Source: Ligustrum vulgare
Lineage: Eukaryota; Streptophyta; Magnoliopsida; Lamiales; Oleaceae
DNA length: 64,000 bases
Assembly (NCBI GenBank): GCA_963555705.1
Contig: OY743170.1
Coordinates: 28,657,362 to 28,721,361 of the forward strand
Direction: 5' to 3'
A model generated the notes under the pieces. The model saw only the letters and a list, made by a program, of their open reading frames with translations. It searched no databases and was not told the DNA's origin. Below, one piece after another: positions 54,480 to 64,000 of this stretch; position 1 is the stretch's first letter, and each line of letters starts with the position of its first letter. The position numbers and the translations under genes are program-made.

Positions 54480-55680
54480 CTATTGTGTCTAGATGAGTCA
54501 GTCTTTATCTATTTCTTCTTACATGATGGTAGTAATTATGCATATTGAAGGTTAGGATGAGATGCTTTTAAAAATCTATAGAATAACATGTTTGGTGTAG
54601 AGTTATTTAGGTTTGGACATCACCATCTACTACAGTTAATGGTGTAGTCACCCCTAATAATATTTCTACCTAGACTAGGGATGAATTTGCTGATTTTAAT
54701 TAGAATAGTGAAGGTGTCAATGCTATATTTATTACTATCTCTCATGTTTATCTATGTGGGAGAATGCTAAAGAAGCTTGGGTTATTCTAGAGACAATGCA
54801 TGAAGAAAGTTTGAACTGCAGGGCTTTTAACTCGAGAGTGAAGAGTGAAAGTGAGAGATATGAGGACATAGATCAAAGGAACTCTTCTAAGGAAGAATCT
54901 ATTAATGATGAGATTTGCAAAAGATATATGATCAGTTGTATCAGGTTGGTCTTAAAAATAAAAATGATTAATAGATCCACTTTTATGAAGCTAAATGGTG
55001 TTGAGGTAGAATAAAAAATCCTTTTGCTTAAACTTCCAGAATCAAGTGGAAAATTAGATAATTTGAAGGTTGAGAGTGAATCTCTATTATAAAAGGTTAA
55101 GATTTTAGAGGATGAGCTTAAGATAACTAAAGCACAACTTCATAGTTTCTCTATCGGATCTTAGAAGCTTGATGAAACCCTATGTGTTGATAAACCTGCA
55201 GGGAATAAAGGAGGTCTAGGTTATAAGGAATCTAGTACACAAATTATATCCACAACTAATTTTGTCCCTGCTTCTTTCAAGTCTGTGACATTAGGAACCA
55301 ATGAACCCAAGAAAAAAAAGAACATGGGACAAACATTTTGTAAGAGAAATAGGGTTCCTAATCCAATGGTTCAAAACATAAAATGTTGATTTCCCCTTAA
55401 TTCATTCCCACGTGTCGTAATTGTGGTGAGTTAGGCCATATAATACTTAGAAGTCAAAAGTTATTTACTAGGAAGAACAATCAGGATATCACTTCTCAAG
55501 TTAGAGGTCTAACTAATCAAGTCAGTCATTTGACATAATTTGTGATTTGTTTGACTAAGATTACGGATTCTAAGAAAATTTGGTTCAAAAAGGGTGAACC
55601 ACATGGTCATAATGATGCTTTAAATTTTGGTGTGGCTTGTGTGGCTCTTAAAGATAAGAGTGTATGTCTGCCTCATTAAG
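54480..55680 (+). pseudogene. Copia gag relic
   Basis: Follows the LTR and primer-site remnant. Contains the 86-codon frame 54754-55014 (W-E-N-A-K-E-A-W-V-I-L-E, typical of copia Gag) and then, across stops, a Lys/Glu-rich coiled coil. Near 55415-55462 a zinc knuckle reads C-R-N-C-G-E-L-G-H-I-I-L-R-S, with the last Cys changed to Ser. The coding trace ends near 55680. No protease or polymerase follows, so only the 5' part of the element is present. Confidence 0.65.
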
Positions 55681-56375
55681 TAGGTCTATATGTACATGCA
55701 TCTTGTTCATGATATTTATCCATACATGCATTCGCTTACAATTTCTTTATTATTGATTTTCCATTATTTTTTTTATAAAAAAAAATGGGGTTTTTTCTAA
55801 ATAAAGTGATGTTACTAGACATGTTAATTTGTGATCAAACACTAGTAGAATGATAGTGAATAAAGTTTCCATTAACTTTGTTTTGAACTTTTTCGAGTAC
55901 TTGGTATAGGGTGTTTCATGTATCTTTTGCACTACACACATTAAACTCTTATAAGTGACTCTTGACCGCATGTGTGAGATTTGGGATGTTTGTCATCAAT
56001 GAGGTGAGTTGACTTTGGATATGGAATGGTCTTTAATTAGTAGACCCAAGCTCTAGCACACTCCTAAAAAAAATATTGTGCTTAAGAATAATATATTTAA
56101 ATGTCAAAAGAAAAAGTGAGATACATTTTAATACTTATAGTCGGAGTTTGTTTGACTTAAGTAATTAAACATTTTAGCGTCTTTAAAGCATGGTTCCCTA
56201 TGGTCAACTAACTTGGATTCATCAACTGAAAGCTTGTTATATAGGTCATTTAGTTAGCTTAATGGAGAAAAGTCTTATATAAGATAAAAAAATATATATA
56301 TATATATATATGCTCAGTGTAAGGGGAAGAAATAAAAGATGCAATAAATTCTATTTTTAAAGGCCTTAGTAGCTG
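55681..56375. other. No gene; contains a (TA)n run
   Basis: AT-rich spacer. The dinucleotide run TATATATA spans 56292-56311. The A-rich strand at 55772-55786 reads as a T-run on the other strand. Confidence 0.4.
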
Positions 56376-57780
56376 ATAAGTTTATTTTATACACTTATTT
56401 GTATGTCTAAATTAGAATATTATGTTGTCATTTTAGAATAATTACTATTTAATTTGTATTTGTATTTGTTTATTTATTTTTCAGAAAATATCCCAAAAGA
56501 TGAAGAATGAAGAAATTGAGGAAAGAAATGCACAATTGATAACGTCAACCAGGAAACATGCATAGTGCCAAAATGAGTAAATCAGAAGTTGGAGGACCCA
56601 ATTGAAGTAATTGAGAGTTGAAAACAGAAAATTGAGAAGATTCCAAAGTATGGGGACTAAATTGTTTCAATTAAAAGTGGAGGATGAAGCAGCAATTAAA
56701 AGATAGGGACCAACATAAACAATCGAGAAAAGATGGAAATTGCATTTCAGTTCAACTCCCGCGATCGCGCGAAGGGTGAAATTCTTCACCCGAAAGTTTA
56801 TGCCTTAATTGCGCTATCGCGCGGTCGTTCGACTAGGCCAGCTTTTGGGATTTTTACGCTTATGCAATAGCTTTTTCTCCTCTTTTCTATTAGGTTTCTC
56901 CAATACCTATAAATATAACTTATGAGGCATGAAATTCAGACCTTTGCCTCACCAAAGAACAAGCCTAAACTCAAAATTCTACATTCAATTCTTGGGAGAT
57001 CAATCATTGCAAAGGGCTAGAGTTGAAGATCATGTGGGGAATCGATACTTGGTGCAAGCTTTTCATTCTTTTATGTTATTTTCAATGAATGCTATTATTT
57101 ATTATTTATTATTTTTTGTTTTTTATTCATGATGTGTAACTAAACTTCATGTTGGAATGAAGGACGTAACCTAGTTATATTATTTTAATTCCAAATTCCA
57201 TTGTTTTAGTTATTCGTTTCATGTGTTGATTTATGATTGTGTTAAATGCTTGAATTAATTGACCACTGATTCATGATTTAAAGGGTTATTTTCATAATCT
57301 GATAGCTGAGTTAATAACTTAGATCTAGGTAATAAATTCGATAATTGAAGTATGAATTCTTTTGTTCATTGCATCTAGATAAGGAATATTAGGGTCCTCT
57401 GTACAGATATATGATTGACTTAGTTAGGTAGAATTTATTTAAAATTGAGAGAGGAATCTCAATTTGGAATTCAATCGAATGCATATTTAGGAAATAAAAC
57501 TCAAATTAGAATTAATATAATTGGTTAGGTGAAATCGGGAATCCCAACAACTTTACAATCGTTTTTAAAAACAAAACAATTTTGCAATTTTAAATCTTTA
57601 TTTTATTTTCTTAGTTTTAGTTTAAAAACATCAAACAAATTCTTCTATTCAAACAAGGATAGGAACTAAAACAATTCGATAATTAGTAGTAGTTCTTGTA
57701 GGATAATAATCCATACTCTTTGGTCCACTTTATTACTTTTCACGATCTGTACACTTGTAGGTATATTTTGCATCGCAAAA
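56376..57780 (+). repeat. Probable Ty3/gypsy LTR (solo or remnant)
   Basis: Starts TGATAAGTTTATTTTATACAC, the same start as the LTR-like block at 7073. Contains CGCGATCGCGCG and GCTATCGCGCGG (56759-56825), a TATA-like CCTATAAATATAAC at about 56906 and, near its end, 'ggtccactttattacttttcacgatctgtacacttgtagg', an end style I associate with large gypsy LTRs. TSD not found. Confidence 0.4.
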
Positions 57781-58319
57781 TAAAGTGAACAGTAACACTG
57801 GGTTTAACTTCATAATTTGAGAAAAATATTCATTCGCCTAAGATTTCTTTACATTTCATTTCTTGCTGATTTAAGATTCTGAGTCTTGCTTACAAGAGAT
57901 TATTGACACTTTTCACAATGAGAAATTTATACATTTACTGCAAATATGTTTAAATGAGTTATGTGAGAAGATATCACTATTTGTGAATTATGCCCATTTA
58001 AGTAGCAAATAACTATTCATGAACTTAATGTCATATTTAAAAATTCATGAAACGTTATTATCTCAAAAAAGAAAGAGATTTTTTTTTTTTTTCACATGGT
58101 TTGCATCATTTGTTTGTGATTGTTATTTCCCTCATTCCCCTTTGCATTACCCATGATTATATTTCTTGATTTTGCAATTGTCATTCATGTTAAAAAGGGG
58201 GAGAGTGATTAGTATATAAGTTAGAAGAAAGTTAGTACTTATACGAGTTACGAAAAGAGTTGGTACTTACAGAGAGTATTTATTTATTTTGATTTTCATT
58301 TTTGACCTTTTTTTTATAC
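57781..58319. other. No recognisable feature
   Basis: AT-rich sequence with a T run at 58080-58092. No gene. Confidence 0.35.
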
Positions 58320-58915
58320 TTTGACATTTTTCTGGCTGGCCAGTGGTTGGTCTTGGCCGTGGTTGAGGTGTTGCAGGATGGTGATGGTGGTGTGTGAATT
58401 TTGGAGGAGGCAGTGGTGATGTGGTTGAACATGGCTGCCATGGAAATCTGAATGTAGTGTTGAGGGAGGATGTATGAGTGTGAGGATTGAATTGGTGGAG
58501 TATGGGTTGGATGAATAATGAAGTGGGTTGGTGATGTAGAGTATGAGAATAGATAGGGTATGGGATTGATGTGATGGATGAGGGTTGGTGGTGTGACATC
58601 TTGACAAGCAATGCACGCAGTTCGAGGGAAATTCGCACGCGAATTCAACTGGTCGGGAGAATGAAACTAATAAAATGAGATTGACGTAATTTGAGATTTA
58701 AGATGATTTTGAAAATAATAATTTAAATAAATAATTAAAATAATAAAATTTTGGAAACTCGGAATTTAATTAAAATCAAATTGACTTTACATTTCTCAAC
58801 TTGGCTAGACGAACGCGTCGTGAAGTTAACTTAGAAATGGGCGAGATCGAAGCGACACGGTTTTCGAAGTTTTAAAATAATTATTTAATTGCGTGGAAAA
58901 TTCTTGGTCGCTACA
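58320..58915 (-). repeat. Third, truncated copy of the TGTAGCGACC LTR family
   Basis: On the - strand the sequence starts TGTAGCGACCAAGAATTTT at 58915 and follows copy 2 (40706 onward) through 'gtgtcgct', 'gcgttcgtctagccaag' and on into the C/A-rich part near 58320. The long His/Pro/Ser-rich frames on this strand (58648-58267) are the C-rich LTR segment, not a gene. Confidence 0.75.
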
Positions 58916-59221
58916 AATTAAGAGTCCTCAAACGAGATCATCCGTGAAGGCCATTTTTCTTTTACTTTTTTTTTTTAAATAGAAAAAACAAAGTAAAGAA
59001 CTATAATTTTCTTGCCACTACATTTTGAGATGACACACGAAAAATTATTAAATTAGATAGATATAAATATATAAAAAAATAAAATGCTCACGTTTATTAA
59101 TATTGTTCATTATTTGACATATAAAATGGGTAAAAACTAAAAAGACTAAAGGGAATAGTTGTCAAATATTAACCTTTGATGTTAATATTGTCATATTTTA
59201 CTACTGGAGAGGTCCGGGGAG
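58916..59221. other. No recognisable feature
   Basis: AT-rich spacer. Confidence 0.35.
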
Positions 59222-59432
59222 AAGGAAAAAAAAAAAGGTTGAATGCCAACCTTAGGCACCCACCACCCCCTGTCCTGAGGATTAGTAGAAGATGTAAATC
59301 GTAGGTTATGCCTCAAGCTAATCTACTCACTGGATTGACAAAGTGTTTAGCAAATTCGAACATGCAACCTTTGTGCTACCAACGTTTATGGATTTTCAGT
59401 CTTTACTAGTTGAGATGTTACCTGGGCACCTT
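59222..59432 (-). mobile_element. tRNA-derived SINE-like sequence
   Basis: On the - strand GGTGCCCAGGTAACATCTCAAC resembles the start and A-box region of a tRNA-derived SINE. A B-box-like TGTTCGAATT follows about 60 nt later, and the copy ends in a T run after 'attcaacc'. Some plant SINEs end in T-rich tails. Flanking duplications were not identified. Confidence 0.45.
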
Positions 59433-59814
59433 TTTCTGTTTTTACTATTGAGATTAGTGGGTTACGCACGAAATTGAGGAAATTATATTATATTTAGCTT
59501 TTAAATTGAAAAATCATGTTTAAATATTATTTATTTACAAACCAATTGCAAATCGATTTCTTCCTCTTCTGTGAATCGATCTTTTCCTCTTCCCCATCAC
59601 TGTTAATTCATCATCTCATTCGAAAAATTTCCAGCTTTGAAAATTTCCAACCAAATACTTCAAACCCAAATCTCAAACTCAAGAATTACGAACCCACTTA
59701 TAATTAATCCCAAATTGAAGGTCGGCTAGAAGAACCCGTCCCATCCCTCTCGATTCTGGAAATATTAATCACATTCAAATGATAATATCATTGTTGTAAA
59801 TAATGTGTGTGTGT
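59433..59814. other. No recognisable feature
   Basis: AT-rich spacer with a chance 63-codon frame. Ends in a short TG repeat. Confidence 0.35.
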
Positions 59815-60599
59815 TGTCACGACCCGTCCCAGATTACCCTACTGGACCTGAAACGTGACGTGCGCCGATGAAATGTGCCAACTAGATGTTGGACCCACCA
59901 CCAAGGCAATCTTGAACTTTCTTCGACTTACAATATTTCCTTTTCCATAATTTTGAACCCATAGAAATTTATAAAATTTTGACTGGAGTCTCCTCTATAA
60001 TTTTGACTTAACCAACCTGTAAAATAATGACAAATCCTCAAACATGCAATCATAAATAATTATATCACTTTCCAAATCTTCCAAGCAAGATATTTGACAT
60101 AATAAAATAACTACAATTCTTAATCCACTTCTTTACATATATATAATCCATAATACATCATCACCAAACAAGTTCCTGACAAAGTATATAACTTATATAG
60201 GATAACTGCATAACCCAATGTCTAAGAGCTTACCAAAGTAACTCATACAAATGACAATGTTATGAAGCTCCTCGAGAGCTGCAAAGGCTCCTTCGATGCT
60301 GTTGAAACTCTTATTTTTCTTCCTATACGGTAAAGGTGGGGAAAAACATGCGCTTGTGACTCAGTGAGTGGAATTTCTGAAATAAAAGTATTTTATAAAC
60401 CATTTCTGAAAACATAATTTATTTCATAAGCTTTTGTCACTTTAAATCAAATCATACATGCTAAGAATAATCATGAAGATCGTGGAATAATCATCTGTAG
60501 CATAACTGATAAAATGTAATACATAAGAAAATCACACCAAAGGTACCTAAGTAAATCATCTGAAATCTATATCTAGTCATACGCGCGTAGACTGCTAAG

Positions 60600-60815
60600 C
60601 ACCTCCGTACCCGGCCCAAAGCCCCTCTGGGTAAAAAAGTGGGTCCCCAAAGACCTCATATATACACCCTTACACACGGGCCATAGGCCCCCTCCGTGTA
60701 TAAGAGTGAATCTTAAGATCATCTGAACATGGGCCATAAGCCCCCCCTCCGTGACAGAGCCTTAAGATCTCAAATAATATCCGCTAGTATACGGGCCCAA
60801 GACCCCCTCCGTGCA
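60600..60815. repeat. Four degenerate hairpin-forming repeats
   Basis: Units near 60600, 60680, 60730 and 60793 share '(c)gggcc(c)a(t)a(g/a)gcccc(c)ctccgtg' preceded by 'acacgg' or 'tacggg', so each can fold on itself (for example ACACGG with CCGTGT at 60672-60700). Confidence 0.65.
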
Positions 60816-61708
60816 CTAACACAAGAACAAATAACCATATCGGGTACTTCTGGTGATTTTGAAATCATACATACTCAACTTGACTAATCATGCTTGTAAA
60901 ATATGGTAAAAAGAATCATCATGATAAATAAACTTAATTTTAAAACATTTGTTTTGATAATCATGCTAAAAGCAAGTAATTTAAAAATCATTTGTAACTT
61001 ATAGAAAATCAGTGTGAATAACGTAGAAAAATCTTTTAAGTATTCTCCACTCACAAAATAATTGACCGTCAACTAGCTTGGTCGGTATATAACGGCAATT
61101 TCCTCGTCACCTCTTGAGATAAAATAAAATCTTCACATCAACATTCAAAACCACCTTAATAGATAAAATAGTAAAGAATCTCATACTTAAATTAACTCAT
61201 TAAACTTGTTTTCTCATATTATACCATACTTACCCTTTTTACTTAGGAACAAAAAATCACTTCTAATGCCTAACTAAATTCTAATATCACTTAAGATTCA
61301 AAATTGGAGCCACATTTATCTAAATCCCCATTTTCAAGTTTTACAAGCTTAATAGTTTATTTACCCATTCTCATAACTAAACCAATATTCATCATCAACA
61401 CCAACAAATCCATTTCTAGCACAAAACAAACCAAAATAAAAGTTTATCTCAACTTAATCACTAGTTTAACCCAATGGCATAAAACCCTAATCTTTAATAC
61501 CAAGCATTTATTTCAATAAACTTAAATATACAATTAGAATCAACAAATTCATCATTCCCACATTCATATATAACTCACATTTAAACTATAAATCAAAAGT
61601 CCTAATTTACACATTAGTGAACAATAAATATTTTTCCACTTACCTCTTAAAGTTAAGAAAAAGTGGTAGAATAAACCCAAAACAATAGCCACTTGGGTTG
61701 GACAAATT

Positions 61709-61830
61709 TTTTTTTTTTTTTTTTCTCTTCCTTTCTTTCTTTTCTTCCCTTTTTTCTTTCCCTTTCTTTCCTTTTCTTTTCTCCTTTTCTTGTTCTCTTT
61801 CTTTCTGCCGATTCTTACCTTTTTCTCTAG
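61709..61830. repeat. Polypyrimidine tract of about 120 nt
   Basis: T run followed by an almost uninterrupted C/T stretch. The Lys/Glu/Arg-rich frame on the other strand (61879-61640) is a by-product. Confidence 0.85.
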
Positions 61831-63244
61831 TACCTTCCATTTCTTTTATTTTAAACATATTCATACTATTTATTTGCAAGTCAAGCCCCCCAAATCTTAA
61901 AATAATATGACCTTTAATCCTTTAATTCAATCAAATGAGAACTAAATCCTAGAAATTCTAATTTGGATCATTTATGTCCTTTAAATACTTGTAATTATAA
62001 AACATAACCCATAAAGAAATCATTCACTTAATTTAAATTTTTATGAAAATTTTTGCTTCAATCTAAGTCCTAATAAATTTATTTGTTCAATCTAAGTCCT
62101 TACTTGACCATTTGAACATTTGACTTTGATAAAATAATTTCTTGACTTTTTAACTTGTCCATATTACCTTTTGAATAAATAATTTGTCCAGGAACCTTTA
62201 AATGGACATAGATCTCTATCTTTCCTATCTTGCCTAATTCTCAAATCAAGATCTAATCAACTAATTTAAGTCGAGCTTTCTTTAACAATGCTAGTGGTCT
62301 TAGGACATAGTTTAAATCTGATACCTTCTTACTAAGCCTTATCATTAAGGATTACATTCTTTGATCACCAAATAAGCCCATCGTTATCTCATTAATAACA
62401 TTAAAACCTAGGCTTTAAATATCGTCATAAGGATCAGATATGACATTCTCGATTTTCCAGTTTGCCAAACTTAAGAAAACTCAATAATTCCCAATTTGAA
62501 GTACAAGATACCACTTTCAATGTTCTCCGAGATTTCACTTTATGCATATCTCATAGCAAATAAATCTTAATCAAAATAGATACTTTACTAATAGTCGCAT
62601 AGGTAAAGTACAACCTACAATAAGTAACCAAAATTGCATCCCCCTAAGTTTTCAAATAAATTCCTCTTATCTTATAATTAGAAATGGAGCTTCCCAATCT
62701 TAAGTCATATTTCACAATAACCCAACAAATGATCAAGAGAAGATTAATTAGCTTAATTACTGAAATATATTATCACATTAATTACTATTCTTCTATAGAA
62801 CAATCATATCATTACTTAACTCTCTATTACCATATTTTGTAATAACCATATAACATGTCACATATTATCATATTATATGACCTCAATATTTAATCATATC
62901 AATTTCCTTGATATCATAAAATAACAATTATCATACTTATCTCATGTACTATCATACCTCAAATCTACCACAAGATGTCATATACTAATATCTCAACATC
63001 AATAAATTTTCCATTATGTTCAAACAATCTTCTATCAAGATATTTTAGTATCATATATAACATCAAAATGAATGCTTAACAAACATCAATCCTTCATTCT
63101 AATCACGAGGAAATCTCAATAAAATTCCATAATAATGTACCTTCATTTCTTTGGAGTGTACCATATATGTGCAATAAGCAGATTCACTTAATGGTAATCG
63201 GGACATTTGAATACAAATTCTACCTAGTCCTTCACCACACCCAG

Positions 63245-64000
63245 TGATGAGAACCCGGGAGGGGGTCCTCGTCGTAACTCGCGGAATAACGCTTGGAAAG
63301 TTCCGAATCCAGGTTGGAACGGACGATAACAATGCAACCCCACCTCACGACGCAAGAACCAGGGGTATATTAAACCCGAGACACGTTACGATGCGGAGAT
63401 AAGAACCACAAAGGGGGAACGCCACAAGGAATGTCCAGATCCTTGATAAGTTCGATTTGTTGAACGCCACAAGATTTGAATCTTGATAAGTTCGTTGTTT
63501 AAAGGGAAAATTCTCACCTTTAGAGAGAGTAAAAACACTCAATAATTTTATTCATCAAAAGTATTCTGTTTTTACATTGAATGGAAAAGCATATAAATAG
63601 GCAAAATAAAACCTAATCGCTAACTGACTCTTAATAGAATTCTAATTAGGCTAAAATAGCTAAAATAACTAAAATAACCAAAATAACCAAAATTACCAAA
63701 ATCAGAAAAAGAATTAAAAACCAGTAAAAGAAATACAAATCAACTGAAATACTAAAATCCCGAAAAATCTGATTTGCCCCACTTACGGCCGTAAAAGTCG
63801 GACTTACGGCCGTAATTCCTTCTCTGATCAAAATGTCACCATATTAGTTACGGCCGTGAAGATTGATGTTACGGCCGTAAATCTCCTTCTGAACAAAAAT
63901 ACCAATTTTAATTTACGGCCGTGAGGAATGTGATGCGGCCGTGAAATCCATAAGTTACGGCCGTGAGAAACAATGTTACGGCCGTAACGCATCTTCTGCC
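63245..64000 (-). mobile_element. Element D: LTR of the palindrome family, cut by the window edge
   Basis: Begins TGATGAGAACCCGGGAGGGGG, the reverse complement of the A/B/C LTR end. Contains the shared 'gaacgccacaag', 'ccttgataagttc' block and a palindrome cluster (63782-63989, about eight sites, partly TACGGCCGTGA). The left flank shows no primer-binding site, so this is a 3' LTR or a solo LTR on the - strand. More diverged from A, B and C than they are from their own partners. Confidence 0.85.

Larger units (their letters stand above)
59815..63244 (+). repeat. LTR-like region starting TGTCACGACCC, incomplete
   Basis: TGTCACGACCCGTCCCAG is a widespread start of Ty3/gypsy LTRs in plants. It is followed by 'gactcagtgagtgg' (60359) and a repeat block of GGGCC/GGCCCCCTCCGTG phrases (60600-60815). 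No matching end or TSD was found before element D at 63245. The right part (61900-63240) is AT-rich with no coding signal, so the true limit may be much earlier. Confidence 0.4.

Noticed and set aside
58267..58648. Three overlapping His/Pro-rich ORFs on the - strand
   Set aside because: Same C-rich LTR segment as above; open in all three frames because of composition, not coding.
61640..61879. Lys/Glu/Arg-rich 79-codon ORF
   Set aside because: By-product of a polypyrimidine tract.

Overview
The window is repeat-dominated nuclear DNA from a flowering plant, probably a eudicot. It is AT-rich and packed with nested LTR retrotransposons, DNA transposons with plant-type termini, a 5S-rRNA-bearing Cassandra element and a decayed plant pararetrovirus. 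I found no host protein-coding gene that I would defend. The few unexplained open frames (7872-8306; a possible exon near 15827-15947) are weak.

Layout. 1-6705: endogenous pararetrovirus (family Caulimoviridae) on the + strand. It runs movement protein, protease/RT/RNase H, transactivator-like ORF, then a promoter with as-1-like and TATA motifs and a polyA signal, then the 5' ORFs of what looks like a second, tandem genome unit. All long ORFs carry stops or frameshifts. 7073-7720 is LTR-like. 8830-9970 is a degenerate three-copy tandem repeat. 10719-15067 is a complete Ty3/gypsy-type element on the - strand ('element A') with gag and protease only and target-site duplication (TSD) AGATA. 18455-19127 is a Cassandra TRIM. 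19128-32560 is an old - strand Ty3/gypsy relic. Its integrase is split by a fold-back Mutator-like element (19301-22563, 9-bp TSD), which itself holds a solo LTR (20155-21950). The same relic is interrupted by 'element B' (25957-29696, TSD CAACA). 32953-36081 is an inverted-repeat-ended element holding a 2.4-kb solo LTR (TSD TGGGG). 38600-39715 is a LINE fragment split by a copia-like solo LTR (TSD CTTTT). 39978-40296 is a Stowaway MITE. 40706-44428 is a 3.7-kb solo LTR (TSD TCCGA). 44549-48265 is 'element C', sister of B. 49286-51770 is a copia relic on the - strand. 52540-55680 is a copia LTR plus gag on the + strand. 56376-64000 holds further LTR fragments, a SINE-like sequence and the edge of 'element D'.

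The most interesting system is the A/B/C/D family. These are non-autonomous LTR elements that keep gag-protease but lack RT, RNase H and integrase. Their LTRs end in a long inverted terminus (TGATGTGATCC in the best copies). Each U3 carries about 8-10 copies of the palindrome TACGGCCGTA, and the gag-protease reading frame runs into the 3' LTR and through that array. A second striking structure is the fold-back MULE: with its inserted solo LTR removed, it is a near-complete inverted repeat with arms of about 720 bp and a loop of about 25 bp, a natural long-hairpin source. A third is the pararetrovirus, which appears to encode two successive retropepsin-like domains.
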